Positions 15,808 to 24,776 of a stretch of DNA of 64,000 nt are shown here, one piece after another. The position numbers and the translations under genes are program-made. The stretch lies in assembly GCA_910587165.1 (NCBI GenBank), contig CAJUKP010000008.1, positions 38,572 through 102,571 on the forward strand, given 5' to 3'. The notes beneath the pieces were generated by a model. The model searched no databases and was not told where the DNA came from. It saw only the letters and a list, made by a program, of their open reading frames with translations. Source of the DNA: an uncultured Duncaniella sp. (GTDB taxonomy: Bacteria; Bacteroidota; Bacteroidia; Bacteroidales; Muribaculaceae). Numbering within the stretch: the stretch's first letter is position 1; the number at the start of each line of letters is the position of its first letter.

Positions 15808-18027
15808 ATGATAAAACCATTGTCAACACTCATCCTCGCCCTCCTCACCGGCGCGTCAGCAAGCGTTGTCATGGAGGCCGCCGTTCCTGCGGCCGGAAAC
15901 GCCCGCAATCTGAGCGGACTCGAACAATATGTCTACCCAGCCAACCGTCCCGCCACAGTGGCGTGTCCGGCTTTCACAGCCGACGGGCTGCACTTCCTGT
16001 CCCTGTCGGACGACGGCAAGAAAATCATCAAATATGTGACCCGCACCGGGGCCGAGGCCGAAGTGGTGATGGATGTCACCAACACACGCGAGAGCCGCAT
16101 AGAGGCCATCGAAGGGTTCACCCTCAGCCCTGACGGATCCAAGATACTTGTCACCACCGCCGAGGAACCGGTCTACCGCCGTTCGACCCGTGCGGCCTAC
16201 TATGTCTACGAGCTGCGCACCCGTCTGCTTCGTCCGCTTTCGGAAAAGTTCACCCGTCAGCGCTCCCCCCTGTTCTCCCCCGATGGCCGCATGGTGGCCT
16301 TCGTTGGCGATGACAATAACATATATCTCAAGAAGATCGACTATAACACCGAAGTGGCGGTGACCACTGACGGCGAGATAGACAAGGTGATCAACGGTGT
16401 GCCTGACTGGGTGTATGAGGAGGAGTTCACCACCACCTGCTCCATGGCCTGGGCACCGGACAACATGACCCTCTGCTACATCAAATATGCCGAGGCCGAA
16501 GTGCCGGCCTACTCGTTCACACTCTACGAGGGCACCTGCGATCCCCGCAAGGAATATGCCCTTTATCCGGGACAGTTCACCTACAAGTATCCTGTGGCAG
16601 GAGAGCCTAACTCACGCGTCAGCCTCCACAGCTACGACGTGGACAACCGCAAGACAAAGAATCTCTCTCTTCCCGACAGCCGCATCGAATATATACCCCG
16701 CATCGCATACGGGGGCGCGTCGGCCGACCGTCTCATGGTCGTGACTCTCGACCGTTCACAGACCCGCATGGAGATCTATGCCGTCAACCCGCGCTCGGGA
16801 GTGAGCAAATCGGTGATGACCGAGGAGGACCGTGCGTGGATCACTCCTCTTTCCTATGAGGACATCTCGTTCGGCAACGACAGTTTCGTGATTCTCTCGG
16901 CCCGTTCAGGCTATACCCATGCCTACCGCTACAGCTATGCCGGAACAATGACCTCACAGCTCACCTCGGGCGATTATGACGTGACGGCATGGTATGGCAC
17001 TGATGCCAAGGGCAATGCCTGGTATCAGTCCACTGCCACAGGCGCCATCAACCGCGTGGTCTCCCGCAAGGATATCAAAGGAGTGGTGAAACATCTCTCA
17101 CAGGAACAGGGCAACGCATCGGCATGGTTCTCGCCGTCGCTGAACTTCTGTGGTCTCACATACAGCAACTCATCCACCCCTCCCGTGGTGACTCTCTATG
17201 AGGGGGAGAAGAAGGTGCGTGTGCTTGAGGATAACGCCACAGCGAAATCCACCTTCTCCATGATGCCATCCACCGAATTCACCACCATAACCACCCCGGA
17301 TGGCATGGAACTCAACGCCTACCTCATCAAGCCACGCGATTTCGACAGCTCGCGCCGCTACCCGCTCATCATCCACCAATACAGCGGACCCGGCTCCCAG
17401 GAGGTACTTGACCGCTGGAAACCGGACTGGACGCACTATGCTGCCATGAACGGATATGTGGTGATGTGTGTCGATCCCAGAGGCACAGGAGGCCGCGGCC
17501 GCGCATGGGAGACAGCCGTCTACAAGGATCTCGGCCACTACGAGACAATAGACCTGCAGGGAGCCGCCGCCACCGCCGCGAAATTTCCGTTTGTCGATCC
17601 CGCCCGCATAGGCATCACAGGCTGGAGCTATGGCGGCTACGAGACTCTCATGGCTGTCACATCCGGGACAGGAGCCAAGGTGTTCGCCTGTGCCGTGGCA
17701 ATCGCCCCTGTGACCGACTGGCGATTCTACGACACCGTCTATGCCGAGCGCTATATGCTCACTCCGCGCGAGAATCCCGACGGCTACCGTTCATCGGCAC
17801 CCCTCACCTATGCCGGAAAAATAGACATACCGCTGCTCATAATGCACGGCACCGCCGACGATAATGTGCATCTCATGAACACAATGCAGTACGTGTCTGT
17901 TATGCAATCCGAGGGCCGGTTCTGCGATATGTTCCTTTATCCCAACATGAACCACTCTATCTTCGGATGCGACGCACGTCTGAACGTCTACTCCAAGATG
18001 CTCGATTACTTCAACAAGAACCTTTAA
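15808..18027 (+). CDS. Dipeptidyl peptidase IV (S9B)
   Basis: 739 residues with an N-terminal signal (about 1-22). The beta-propeller carries DWVYEEEF near 200, the double-Glu motif that binds the substrate N-terminus in DPP IV. The catalytic domain has GWSYGGYE (Ser near 608), HGTADDNVH (Asp near 683) and MNHSI (His near 714). It removes X-Pro or X-Ala dipeptides from peptide N-termini in the periplasm. Length and motif order are normal for the Bacteroidota enzyme. Confidence 0.95.
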   Translation: MIKPLSTLILALLTGASASVVMEAAVPAAGNARNLSGLEQYVYPANRPATVACPAFTADGLHFLSLSDDGKKIIKYVTRTGAEAEVVMDVTNTRESRIEAIEGFTLSPDGSKILVTTAEEPVYRRSTRAAYYVYELRTRLLRPLSEKFTRQRSPLFSPDGRMVAFVGDDNNIYLKKIDYNTEVAVTTDGEIDKVINGVPDWVYEEEFTTTCSMAWAPDNMTLCYIKYAEAEVPAYSFTLYEGTCDPRKEYALYPGQFTYKYPVAGEPNSRVSLHSYDVDNRKTKNLSLPDSRIEYIPRIAYGGASADRLMVVTLDRSQTRMEIYAVNPRSGVSKSVMTEEDRAWITPLSYEDISFGNDSFVILSARSGYTHAYRYSYAGTMTSQLTSGDYDVTAWYGTDAKGNAWYQSTATGAINRVVSRKDIKGVVKHLSQEQGNASAWFSPSLNFCGLTYSNSSTPPVVTLYEGEKKVRVLEDNATAKSTFSMMPSTEFTTITTPDGMELNAYLIKPRDFDSSRRYPLIIHQYSGPGSQEVLDRWKPDWTHYAAMNGYVVMCVDPRGTGGRGRAWETAVYKDLGHYETIDLQGAAATAAKFPFVDPARIGITGWSYGGYETLMAVTSGTGAKVFACAVAIAPVTDWRFYDTVYAERYMLTPRENPDGYRSSAPLTYAGKIDIPLLIMHGTADDNVHLMNTMQYVSVMQSEGRFCDMFLYPNMNHSIFGCDARLNVYSKMLDYFNKNL

Positions 18028-18056
18028 ACCCTCTCCTCCGGATCGTATAAAATATC

Positions 18057-19385
18057 ATGCCTGACCGTAGCAAGTCTTACGAAAACGCAATCATCACCCT
18101 CTGGCTCAACTGGGTGCTGGCCATGGGAGCCATCACCCTGCCGGTGATTCTCAGGGTCTATCTTCCGGCCTTGTCCATCCCTGTCATAACATTCGGGGCA
18201 ATGGGCGGCCTGATAGCCTATGACAGGTTCATGGCCAAGGGGCGCATGACAGTGTGTCCGCTCATCAACTACATAGCCATCCGCACTCTCGGCATATCGG
18301 CCACACTGATGCTCTCCATCAGCATCATTTACTCCAAAGGGTTCATCAACTACATCGACAACACCGGTCTTGTGAACGACAAGATACCCTATCTTGCCAT
18401 CCTCATCATTGCGCCCGTGCTGCTGCTTGTCACACTCTGGTCAAAACTGCGGGGCAACCGCTTCGGAGCCTGCCAGAACTGCGCCATCGCCCTCGGGTCG
18501 ATCTCCGAGCGCGGATTCATCGGCAAGCTTTTCAGCCAGGAGAGCAAATATCAGCGTGACTTTCTCATAGCCATGGCCACCATGCTCATCATGGTCAGCT
18601 GGGGATACTATTTCCTTTTCTACGTGAATGTCAACCTCAACCAGCCCGACAAATTCTTTTTCGGCTGGGTACCGGTGATACTCTACATCATCTCATCCGT
18701 CTATCTCGGCGCCCGCTACTTCACCATCTGGGCCTATTACTTCCAGGACATCGAGGGCAGCGACAAACGGCGCGGATCGTCGACCGAGGTGCGGTATCTC
18801 GTGATCTACGGCGACAACATCTATCTGACCCGCAACGAGGAGTTCGGCGATATTCCGGACAGCTCGATGTATGACACCCCCGCCACCCTCATACTGAGCC
18901 ACAGGGACAATGTGTCGCTCACAGGAGCTACCAGAGTGTTCGGCGACATCTCGCGCCTGCCGTCTGACAAGTTTGAATTCCGGTTCATGTATCTGTCACA
19001 TGAAGTGGCAGGCTACCGCAACACATTCCATTTCATCTGCTCACCGGTCGACAAGGAGATCATGTCGGAATCGGCGTTCGGACACGGCAAATGGTACAAT
19101 CTGTCCCGTCTCGAGCGGATGTTGCACAACCATGAGCTGTCGCCGATGCTCGCCGCCGAGATCCACCGCCTTTACACCATCACCATGGCCTGGAAGACAT
19201 ACGATTACGAAGGCCGACGGCTGTACAAGGTGAAAAACTACCGCCCCATATTCCGCCTCAAGGATATCTGCGACTGGGATGTGGACTTCAACTCACCACA
19301 CTGGATGAATGTGGCTCAGTTCAACGAGGACAAGCCTTTCTTCAAGCTGCGCCGCCTGTTCCGCAAACCACCCAAGGAGCAATGA
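18057..19385 (+). CDS. Integral membrane protein of unknown function with a CxxC pair
   Basis: 442 residues. Six hydrophobic segments lie within about 12-235 (for example LNWVLAMGAITLPVILRVY, LAILIIAPVLLLVTLWS, FLIAMATMLIMVSWGYYFLF). Between the fourth and fifth lies FGACQNCAIALG, a CxxC pair, in an ISERGFIGKLFSQESKYQRDF loop. The C-terminal ~200 residues are soluble and mixed alpha/beta, with no motif I recognise. It overlaps miaA by 4 nt, so it is co-translated with a tRNA-modifying enzyme, but that does not define its role. Confidence 0.6.
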   Translation: MPDRSKSYENAIITLWLNWVLAMGAITLPVILRVYLPALSIPVITFGAMGGLIAYDRFMAKGRMTVCPLINYIAIRTLGISATLMLSISIIYSKGFINYIDNTGLVNDKIPYLAILIIAPVLLLVTLWSKLRGNRFGACQNCAIALGSISERGFIGKLFSQESKYQRDFLIAMATMLIMVSWGYYFLFYVNVNLNQPDKFFFGWVPVILYIISSVYLGARYFTIWAYYFQDIEGSDKRRGSSTEVRYLVIYGDNIYLTRNEEFGDIPDSSMYDTPATLILSHRDNVSLTGATRVFGDISRLPSDKFEFRFMYLSHEVAGYRNTFHFICSPVDKEIMSESAFGHGKWYNLSRLERMLHNHELSPMLAAEIHRLYTITMAWKTYDYEGRRLYKVKNYRPIFRLKDICDWDVDFNSPHWMNVAQFNEDKPFFKLRRLFRKPPKEQ

Positions 19386-20305
19386 CACCGCTCGTAGTCA
19401 TCACAGGTCCCACAGCCTCGGGCAAGACCACCCGGGCCGTGAGCCTCGCCCGGGCCATAGGCGGAGAGATCATCAGCGCCGACTCGCGGCAGGTCTACCG
19501 TGGGATGGATCTCGGCACCGGCAAGGATCTCGAGGAATATGGCGACGTACCCGTCCATCTCATCGACATCTGCCCCGCCGGATACAAGTATAACCTCTAC
19601 GAATACCTGCGCGACTACAATGCCGCCTATACGGACATCACAGCGCGTGGCAAGACTCCGGTTCTATGCGGGGGCACAGGACTCTACGTGGAGAGTGTGC
19701 TCAAGGGGCTGAGGCTTCCCGAGGTTCCCGAGAATCCCGTCCTGCGCGACTCTCTGAGAGGGAAAAGTCTCGGCGAACTGACCCGGATACTCGAAGGGAT
19801 GAAGACCCTTCACAATGTGACGGATGTCGACACCACCCAGAGGGCCATCCGTGCCATAGAGATACAGAGCTATTATGCGGAACACCCCGAAGCCGCGGCC
19901 CAGGCAGAGCCGCATCCGGTGGAGAATGCTGTGGTGATAGGTGTAGATGTGGACCGTGAGACCCGCCGCCGGCGCATCACTGACCGTCTTCATGCCCGGA
20001 TCGCGGCAGGTATGGTCGACGAGGTGAGAGCATTGCTCGATTCAGGAATCCCCCCGGAGGATCTCATCTATTATGGACTGGAGTACAAGTATCTCACCCT
20101 CCATCTCACCGGACAGCTGAGTCTTGAAGAGATGACCCGTCAGCTCGAGATAGCGATCCACCAGTTCGCCAAACGTCAGATGACATGGTTCCGTGGCATG
20201 GAGCGCCGCTGCCGTCCCATAACATGGCTTCCGTCAACCCTTTCCGATGAGGAATTCACAGCCCGCGCCATCGACCTGATCAACGGCGCCACGGCTTGCG
20301 GTTGA
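19382..20305 (+). CDS. miaA: tRNA dimethylallyltransferase
   Basis: Adds a dimethylallyl group to N6 of A37 in tRNAs reading UNN codons. 307 residues: P-loop ITGPTASGKTTRAVSLA at the N-terminus, DSRQVYRGMDLGTGK, the VLCGGTGLYVESVLKG block, and the DVDRETRRRRITDRLHARI tRNA-contact helix near 195. FAKRQMTWFRG near 270 is the conserved RQxTWFR motif. Normal length. Confidence 0.97.
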   Translation: MTPLVVITGPTASGKTTRAVSLARAIGGEIISADSRQVYRGMDLGTGKDLEEYGDVPVHLIDICPAGYKYNLYEYLRDYNAAYTDITARGKTPVLCGGTGLYVESVLKGLRLPEVPENPVLRDSLRGKSLGELTRILEGMKTLHNVTDVDTTQRAIRAIEIQSYYAEHPEAAAQAEPHPVENAVVIGVDVDRETRRRRITDRLHARIAAGMVDEVRALLDSGIPPEDLIYYGLEYKYLTLHLTGQLSLEEMTRQLEIAIHQFAKRQMTWFRGMERRCRPITWLPSTLSDEEFTARAIDLINGATACG

Positions 20306-20321
20306 CAACACCCCATCTGCC

Positions 20322-20714
20322 CTAATTCATCTCGATCTTCTTACCAGTGATGGCCGATATTACCAACGGGGCCACCATAGCGAGCGACAGGAAGATAATT
20401 ATGCAATATTCCGATGTCAGGTCCGCTCCGGGAGTAATGAACTGCTGATATACCACTGCGATAATCAGCGCACTGTACGGGTAGCCGAGCAAGCTGTCTG
20501 TGACAGCCCTGAGATTTGACCTGAGACACACAGGCTTGTCAAACCATCTTATGGAAACAAAACGCAACACAGCAATTGTGAAGCATGAGACAAGTATGGT
20601 CAGAGAAACCCAGCTGCCTGCTACCGAGCGCCCGTTGAGTATGACCAACAGCGGCAGACAAGCGCATCCTATCCGCGACAGGATATTCAGATACACGTCA
20701 TTGAGATATTTCAT
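20322..20714 (-). CDS. Small membrane protein, tandem paralogue 1
   Basis: 130 residues with about four hydrophobic helices. It starts MKYLNDVYLNILSRIGCACLP and contains RFVSIRWFDKPVC, both closely matched in the adjacent upstream gene (MKYLDDLYLRLLFRIGVACLP and RLISLIWFDKPVC). The two reading frames overlap by 17 nt, so they are co-transcribed. It converges with miaA across a 16-nt gap. No known family recognised. Confidence 0.6.
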   Translation of the reverse strand: MKYLNDVYLNILSRIGCACLPLLVILNGRSVAGSWVSLTILVSCFTIAVLRFVSIRWFDKPVCLRSNLRAVTDSLLGYPYSALIIAVVYQQFITPGADLTSEYCIIIFLSLAMVAPLVISAITGKKIEMN

Positions 20715-21096
20715 GATTCTTCAGTTTGTCATCAGGTACATCCAGTATGAATGAAACGATCTCGGCGATGGTGAAAAACAGCGGTATGCCCCAGACAGTC
20801 AGGTTATCGCCGTTACCGTCAAAATATATCAGACTTCCGAGCAGTGAGCAATACGGCAGAGCGAGCAGTCCATCCACCAGATCTCTCAGCCGGGATTGGT
20901 GGCAGACCGGTTTATCAAACCATATCAGCGATATCAGTCTCAAAACACCCGTAGTGATCCCTGAAATCATCACTGTCGTGGCAATCCATGCAACTATGTG
21001 CAATACAGGATTATTCAGACATAGATAAATTACAGGAAGGCAAGCAACACCAATCCTGAACAGAAGTCTCAAATATAGATCATCAAGATATTTCAT
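20698..21096 (-). CDS. Small membrane protein, tandem paralogue 2
   Basis: 132 residues from the ATG at 21096. An ATG at 21129 would add 11 residues (MSYHDLYYTRR), but the paralogue begins exactly at the MKYL position, so 21096 is preferred. About four membrane helices; shares the N-terminal MKYLxDxYLxxLxRIGxACLP and the WFDKPVC motif with the downstream paralogue. Preceded by a good promoter. Function unknown. Confidence 0.6.
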   Translation of the reverse strand: MKYLDDLYLRLLFRIGVACLPVIYLCLNNPVLHIVAWIATTVMISGITTGVLRLISLIWFDKPVCHQSRLRDLVDGLLALPYCSLLGSLIYFDGNGDNLTVWGIPLFFTIAEIVSFILDVPDDKLKNHEISQ

Positions 21097-21188
21097 GCGT
21101 CGGGTGTAATATAAATCATGGTATGACAATTAGCCAACCACTTCGTTTTAACTGTTCGTCCGGCAATTCTGACATTCAGAATCTGATG

Positions 21189-21220
21189 CAAAGTTAGATA
21201 TTTCCAGCTTCCCGGCCAAA
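21189..21220 (-). promoter_or_regulatory. Promoter of the paired membrane protein genes
   Basis: On the minus strand TTTG (21220-21217), 20 nt, TAACTTTG (21196-21189): a full match. Expected transcript start near 21183, giving a leader of about 54-87 nt. Confidence 0.75.
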
Positions 21221-21306
21221 TTTCCAACCTTACACCTCATCATGGCATCCATTGATTATCAATGACTTACAATACATCAACCCCGATTTATCTTACATAC
21301 CGGCAA

Positions 21307-21900
21307 TCAAGCCTCATGAGAGGGCGCGGGGAGGCATCCGGAGAGCGTTTTGCCGGACGGAAGCAGACTCAGGCGTGAGAGCACAGCCGGAAACCGTCCC
21401 ATCGGGAGTGTGCGTATGATCTTGGAGCGCAGACGGCTCTTGCGGACATAAAGGGCATCTTCGGAGATGCCGAGCAGGTAGCATAGGGACTTGGTGGAAA
21501 ATCCCGCACAGAGATAGCGGGCGAGCATTATCTCCGAAGGGGTGAATGCGGAGACCATACCGGGAGGGAACACTTCGATTGAGAAACGGGTGAAAAAGTC
21601 ATCAAGAGCAGGCACAGAACAACCCTCGGGACGGAAGGGAGCAATGACATCACGGGCAGTCCTATCCATCATCTCGCGGGCACGGCGATGGCCGTCCCAC
21701 TCGTAGGCTGTGGTGCAGAGACTGTCAATCCCCGCAAAATTCAGGCGGGCCATCCGGATCTTCTCCTCCTCCAGTCCGGAAAGACGCGAGGCCATGGAAC
21801 GTTGCGCCCGCCGAAGGTCGGAAAGCGTCATTATCACCCAGACTGCCACTATGACTATCTGGGATATCAGTAGAAAGGCTAAACCCTGGATGTCCGTCAT
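21307..21900 (-). CDS. Membrane-anchored LuxR-type helix-turn-helix regulator
   Basis: 197 residues. One membrane helix at the N-terminus (LAFLLISQIVIVAVWVIMTL, about 7-26) and a coiled segment (RRAQRSMASRLSGLEEEKIR) precede a cytoplasmic region. Near 118-165 is a LuxR/GerE-like HTH: FTPSEIMLARYLCAGFSTKSLCYLLGIS, then DALYVRKSRLRSKI as recognition helix. This resembles the SxxEIxxxxLxxxGxSxKxIA.xLxxSxxTVxxHRxxIxxK pattern with substitutions. No receiver or TPR domain is seen. Probably a membrane-tethered transcription regulator; targets unknown. Confidence 0.65.
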   Translation of the reverse strand: MTDIQGLAFLLISQIVIVAVWVIMTLSDLRRAQRSMASRLSGLEEEKIRMARLNFAGIDSLCTTAYEWDGHRRAREMMDRTARDVIAPFRPEGCSVPALDDFFTRFSIEVFPPGMVSAFTPSEIMLARYLCAGFSTKSLCYLLGISEDALYVRKSRLRSKIIRTLPMGRFPAVLSRLSLLPSGKTLSGCLPAPSHEA

Positions 21901-21910
21901 ATATTAGGAA

Positions 21911-21950
21911 TATAAGAAAGGGACACAAGAGCATTGAATTCTTGTGTCCC
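21911..21950 (-). terminator. Terminator of fabF
   Basis: Perfect 10-bp stem (21941-21950 with 21920-21929) with an 11-nt loop, followed on the minus strand by a T-rich tail. Confidence 0.85.
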
Positions 21951-21977
21951 CTCCGTATCAGTTGTCAACTGTGGTCA

Positions 21978-23246
21978 TTATTCCTCGTATCTCTTCACAA
22001 TGACGGTGGCGTTGTGGCCGCCGAAGCCGAAGGAGTTGGAGAGCGCTGCACGCACCGGACGCTCCTGGGCCTTGTTGAATGTGAAGTTGAGAGTGTAGTC
22101 GATGTTCTCATCCTCGTCTCCCTCCTCGTGGTTGATGGTGGGGGGCACGATACCGTTCTTGCAGGCGAGCACGGAGAACATAGCCTCAAGCGCGCCGGTG
22201 GCACCGAGCAGGTGGCCGGTCATCGACTTGGTGGAGCTGATGTTGAGCTTGTGGGCCTGATCGCCGAAGAGTTCCACGATAGCCTTCACCTCAGAGATGT
22301 CTCCCACGGGTGTAGAGGTGCCGTGAACGTTGATATAGTCGATATCCTCGGGCTTCATGCCGGCGTCGTCGAGTGCGTTCTGCATGGAGAGCTTCGCACC
22401 GAGACCCTCGGGATGAGTGGCGGTGAGGTGGTAAGCGTCGGCGCTCATGCCTCCGCCGGCAACCTCGGCATAGATCTTGGCACCGCGGGCCTTGGCGTGT
22501 TCGAGTTCCTCGAGCACGAGCACAACGGAGCCTTCACCCATCACGAAGCCGTCACGCGAAGCGCTGAAGGGGCGCGAAGCGGTCTCGGGGCTGTCGTTGC
22601 GGGTCGAGAGGGCGTGCATTGAGTTGAAGCCACCCACACCAGCAGGATAGATGGCGGCCTCGGCTCCACCGGTGACGATGGCGTCGGCTTTGCCGAGACG
22701 GATGAGGTTGAAAGCGTCGATGATGGCATTGTTTGACGAAGCGCAAGCCGAAACCACACCGAAGTTGGGACCATGGAAGTTATACTCCATCGAGATGTGG
22801 CCTGAAGCGATGTCAGCGATCATCTTGGGGATGAAGAAGGGATTGTATTTGGGGCCGGCCTCAGCTCCATGAACGGCATAATATCCGGCCTCCTCCTCGA
22901 AGGTGTGGAGACCGCCGATACCGGCAGCCACGATCACACCTACACGGTTGCGGTCGAGATTTGAAGCCTCCTCGATGCCGGAGTCGGCCACGGCCTGACG
23001 GGCAGCGACTATGCCATACTGGGCATAGAGGTCGAGCTGACGGAGCTTCTTGCGGTCAAAATGGTCGGCGGCGTTGTAGTCCTTTACCTCGCAGGCAAAC
23101 TGGGTCTTGAATTTTGATGCGTCAAAGTGGGTGATGGGTGCGGCACCGCTCTTTCCGGCCACAGCGTTGAGCCATGTGGTCTCAACATCGTTGCCGATGG
23201 GGGTGATTGCCCCGAGTCCGGTGACGACTACTCGTTTTAGTTCCAT
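21978..23246 (-). CDS. fabF: 3-oxoacyl-[acyl-carrier-protein] synthase II
   Basis: Condenses malonyl-ACP with acyl-ACP in fatty acid elongation. 422 residues with RVVVTGLGAITPIGND at the N-terminus, the active-site Cys in VVSACASSNNAI near 165, His in NVHGTSTPVGD near 310, Lys/His in SSTKSMTGHLLGATGALEA near 340, and the NSFGFGGHN end. It follows acpP after 133 nt, the classical acpP-fabF order. A strong terminator ends the unit. Confidence 0.97.
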   Translation of the reverse strand: MELKRVVVTGLGAITPIGNDVETTWLNAVAGKSGAAPITHFDASKFKTQFACEVKDYNAADHFDRKKLRQLDLYAQYGIVAARQAVADSGIEEASNLDRNRVGVIVAAGIGGLHTFEEEAGYYAVHGAEAGPKYNPFFIPKMIADIASGHISMEYNFHGPNFGVVSACASSNNAIIDAFNLIRLGKADAIVTGGAEAAIYPAGVGGFNSMHALSTRNDSPETASRPFSASRDGFVMGEGSVVLVLEELEHAKARGAKIYAEVAGGGMSADAYHLTATHPEGLGAKLSMQNALDDAGMKPEDIDYINVHGTSTPVGDISEVKAIVELFGDQAHKLNISSTKSMTGHLLGATGALEAMFSVLACKNGIVPPTINHEEGDEDENIDYTLNFTFNKAQERPVRAALSNSFGFGGHNATVIVKRYEE

Positions 23247-23287
23247 TATCTTTAATATGAGGATTGATTTAGTCGTGATATAGATTT

Positions 23288-23320
23288 AAGGCTCCACCGC
23301 GCGGAGGCGTGTGGAGCCTT
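23288..23320 (-). terminator. Hairpin between acpP and fabF
   Basis: Perfect 10-bp stem (23288-23297 with 23311-23320), 13-nt loop. There is little U-run on the minus strand, so it may reduce rather than stop transcription into fabF, or protect the abundant acpP mRNA 3' end. Confidence 0.6.
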
Positions 23321-23379
23321 TAGAGGGTGGCCATATCCGGTGTGATATGCACACACGCGGATTGTCGGTGACCGGTCGA

Positions 23380-23616
23380 TTAAGCCTGAGCCTTCTCGAT
23401 GTAGGTGATAGCGTCGCCTACAGTCTTGATGCCTTCTGCCTGATCATCGGGGATGGTGATGCCAAATTCCTTCTCAAACTCCATGATGAGTTCTACGGTG
23501 TCGAGGCTGTCAGCGCCAAGATCCTTGGTGAATTCTGCGGTTTCGGTTACTTCGTTCTCGTCAACACCGAGCTTATCAACGATGATAGCTTTAACTCGTT
23601 CTGTAATTTCAGACAT
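23380..23616 (-). CDS. acpP: Acyl carrier protein
   Basis: 78 residues, acidic. Contains GADSLDTVELIMEFEKEF, where the Ser of DSLD takes the 4'-phosphopantetheine arm. It carries growing acyl chains for FabF, encoded just downstream. Typical length and composition. Confidence 0.97.
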   Translation of the reverse strand: MSEITERVKAIIVDKLGVDENEVTETAEFTKDLGADSLDTVELIMEFEKEFGITIPDDQAEGIKTVGDAITYIEKAQA

Positions 23617-23681
23617 AGTAGTTTAAAGAGTTTTGATTAGTATTTTCTGATTTAGGAGGCGAACTCTGTAAATTCGCGGTG

Positions 23682-23689
23682 CAAAGTAA
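23682..23689 (-). promoter_or_regulatory. Probable promoter -7 element of acpP
   Basis: TTACTTTG on the minus strand, a close variant of TAnnTTTG, about 65 nt before the acpP start; no clear -33 element. The rest of the 307-nt divergent gap (23617-23922) is AT-rich and holds the opposing promoter, with nothing else recognisable. Confidence 0.45.
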
Positions 23690-23857
23690 ATAAAAATTCC
23701 CCATATATTAAAGTTTTAAACGTATAAAGTTGTTAATTGGGCTTCTTTCCCCTTAATTTTGTTCTGTTTTTCCACTTTTATTCCCGTTTTTTTAACAGTG
23801 ATTGATAAAACTATCACCCCTCTCCCGGGGTTTTACTTGATAAGGAGAGTATTTTTA

Positions 23858-23889
23858 TTTGGTAGTGTCAATGAAAATGCCCAACTTTG
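23858..23889 (+). promoter_or_regulatory. Promoter of the DUF3298 lipoprotein gene
   Basis: TTTG (23858-23861), 20 nt, CAACTTTG (23882-23889); one mismatch from TAnnTTTG. Transcript start expected near 23895. Confidence 0.6.
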
Positions 23890-23922
23890 CAACAAAAATT
23901 AACAAATCTGTTCTAAACTCTT

Positions 23923-24768
23923 ATGAAAAAGACCTCATTGGTATTTCCCGCCGTGCTTTCTCTCCTCGCGCTCGCTGCTTGCTCGAAGGATGGGAATACG
24001 GGTAGCGTCAAGTCTGATATTGACGAATTTGAAATCGGCCAGGTGATCAAGACCGCCGACCGCAACTATCAGTTCGAATTCTATGGCGACACCGCCTATC
24101 TCGATGTCTACACATCCATACAGTGGCCGACCAAACTTGGCAAAGCCGATCTGAGCGTCCTTCAGGACACCCTGCTCCGTTTCTGCTATGCCGACTCTGT
24201 GAGACGTCCTGTCGACGATGCCATCCAGGCATTCCTCGGCGACACAGCCACCTACAAGGATATGGTGGGGGCCAAGACCATGACAAGGGTCGACTCAATC
24301 CCCGACGGCGACAACGTGCGCAGCTTCTTCTCCAACGCCTCCGCCTCAGTGGTAGAGATCACCGAGGATATGGCCACCTATCAGGTCACCCTCTCGTCTT
24401 ATCTGGGAGGCGCACACCCCTACACCGCCATCATTCCCTTCACCTACGCACTTGATTCGGCCCGTGTGCTTGGTCTGAACGACATCCTCACCCCTGCAGG
24501 TGTCGACTCCATCATGCCGGTGATCCGCACGGCTCTTGCCCGTCAGCTTGAGGTGCCTGTCGAGGCTCTCGACCGCGCCGGCATATTCACCTCGCAGCTC
24601 ACAACTCCCGGCCGCCCCTACATCAGTGGCAATGTGCTCTATTTCCACTACAACCCCTACGAGATCGCGCCCTATTCGGCAGGCATGATCGACGTGCCCG
24701 TCTATCCCTACGAGGTGGCGGCATGGCTCAAGCCTCAGGCCAAGGCTCTGCTTGACAGCAACCTCTGA
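23923..24768 (+). CDS. DUF3298/RsiV-like domain lipoprotein
   Basis: 281 residues with a lipobox (ALAACSK, Cys near 20). The mature part has the DUF4163/DUF3298 plan: VTLSSYLGGAHPYTAIIPFTYALDSARVLGLNDIL near 150-190 (the conserved GGAHP), and ISGNVLYFHYNPYEIAPYSAGMIDVPVYPYEV near the end (the YxPYEIAPYAxG motif). Such domains occur in envelope lipoproteins and in the RsiV anti-sigma factor, where they bind lysozyme-like proteins; ligand binding is an inference here. Likely co-transcribed with the next gene. Confidence 0.85.
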   Translation: MKKTSLVFPAVLSLLALAACSKDGNTGSVKSDIDEFEIGQVIKTADRNYQFEFYGDTAYLDVYTSIQWPTKLGKADLSVLQDTLLRFCYADSVRRPVDDAIQAFLGDTATYKDMVGAKTMTRVDSIPDGDNVRSFFSNASASVVEITEDMATYQVTLSSYLGGAHPYTAIIPFTYALDSARVLGLNDILTPAGVDSIMPVIRTALARQLEVPVEALDRAGIFTSQLTTPGRPYISGNVLYFHYNPYEIAPYSAGMIDVPVYPYEVAAWLKPQAKALLDSNL

Positions 24769-24776
24769 TCATCCCC

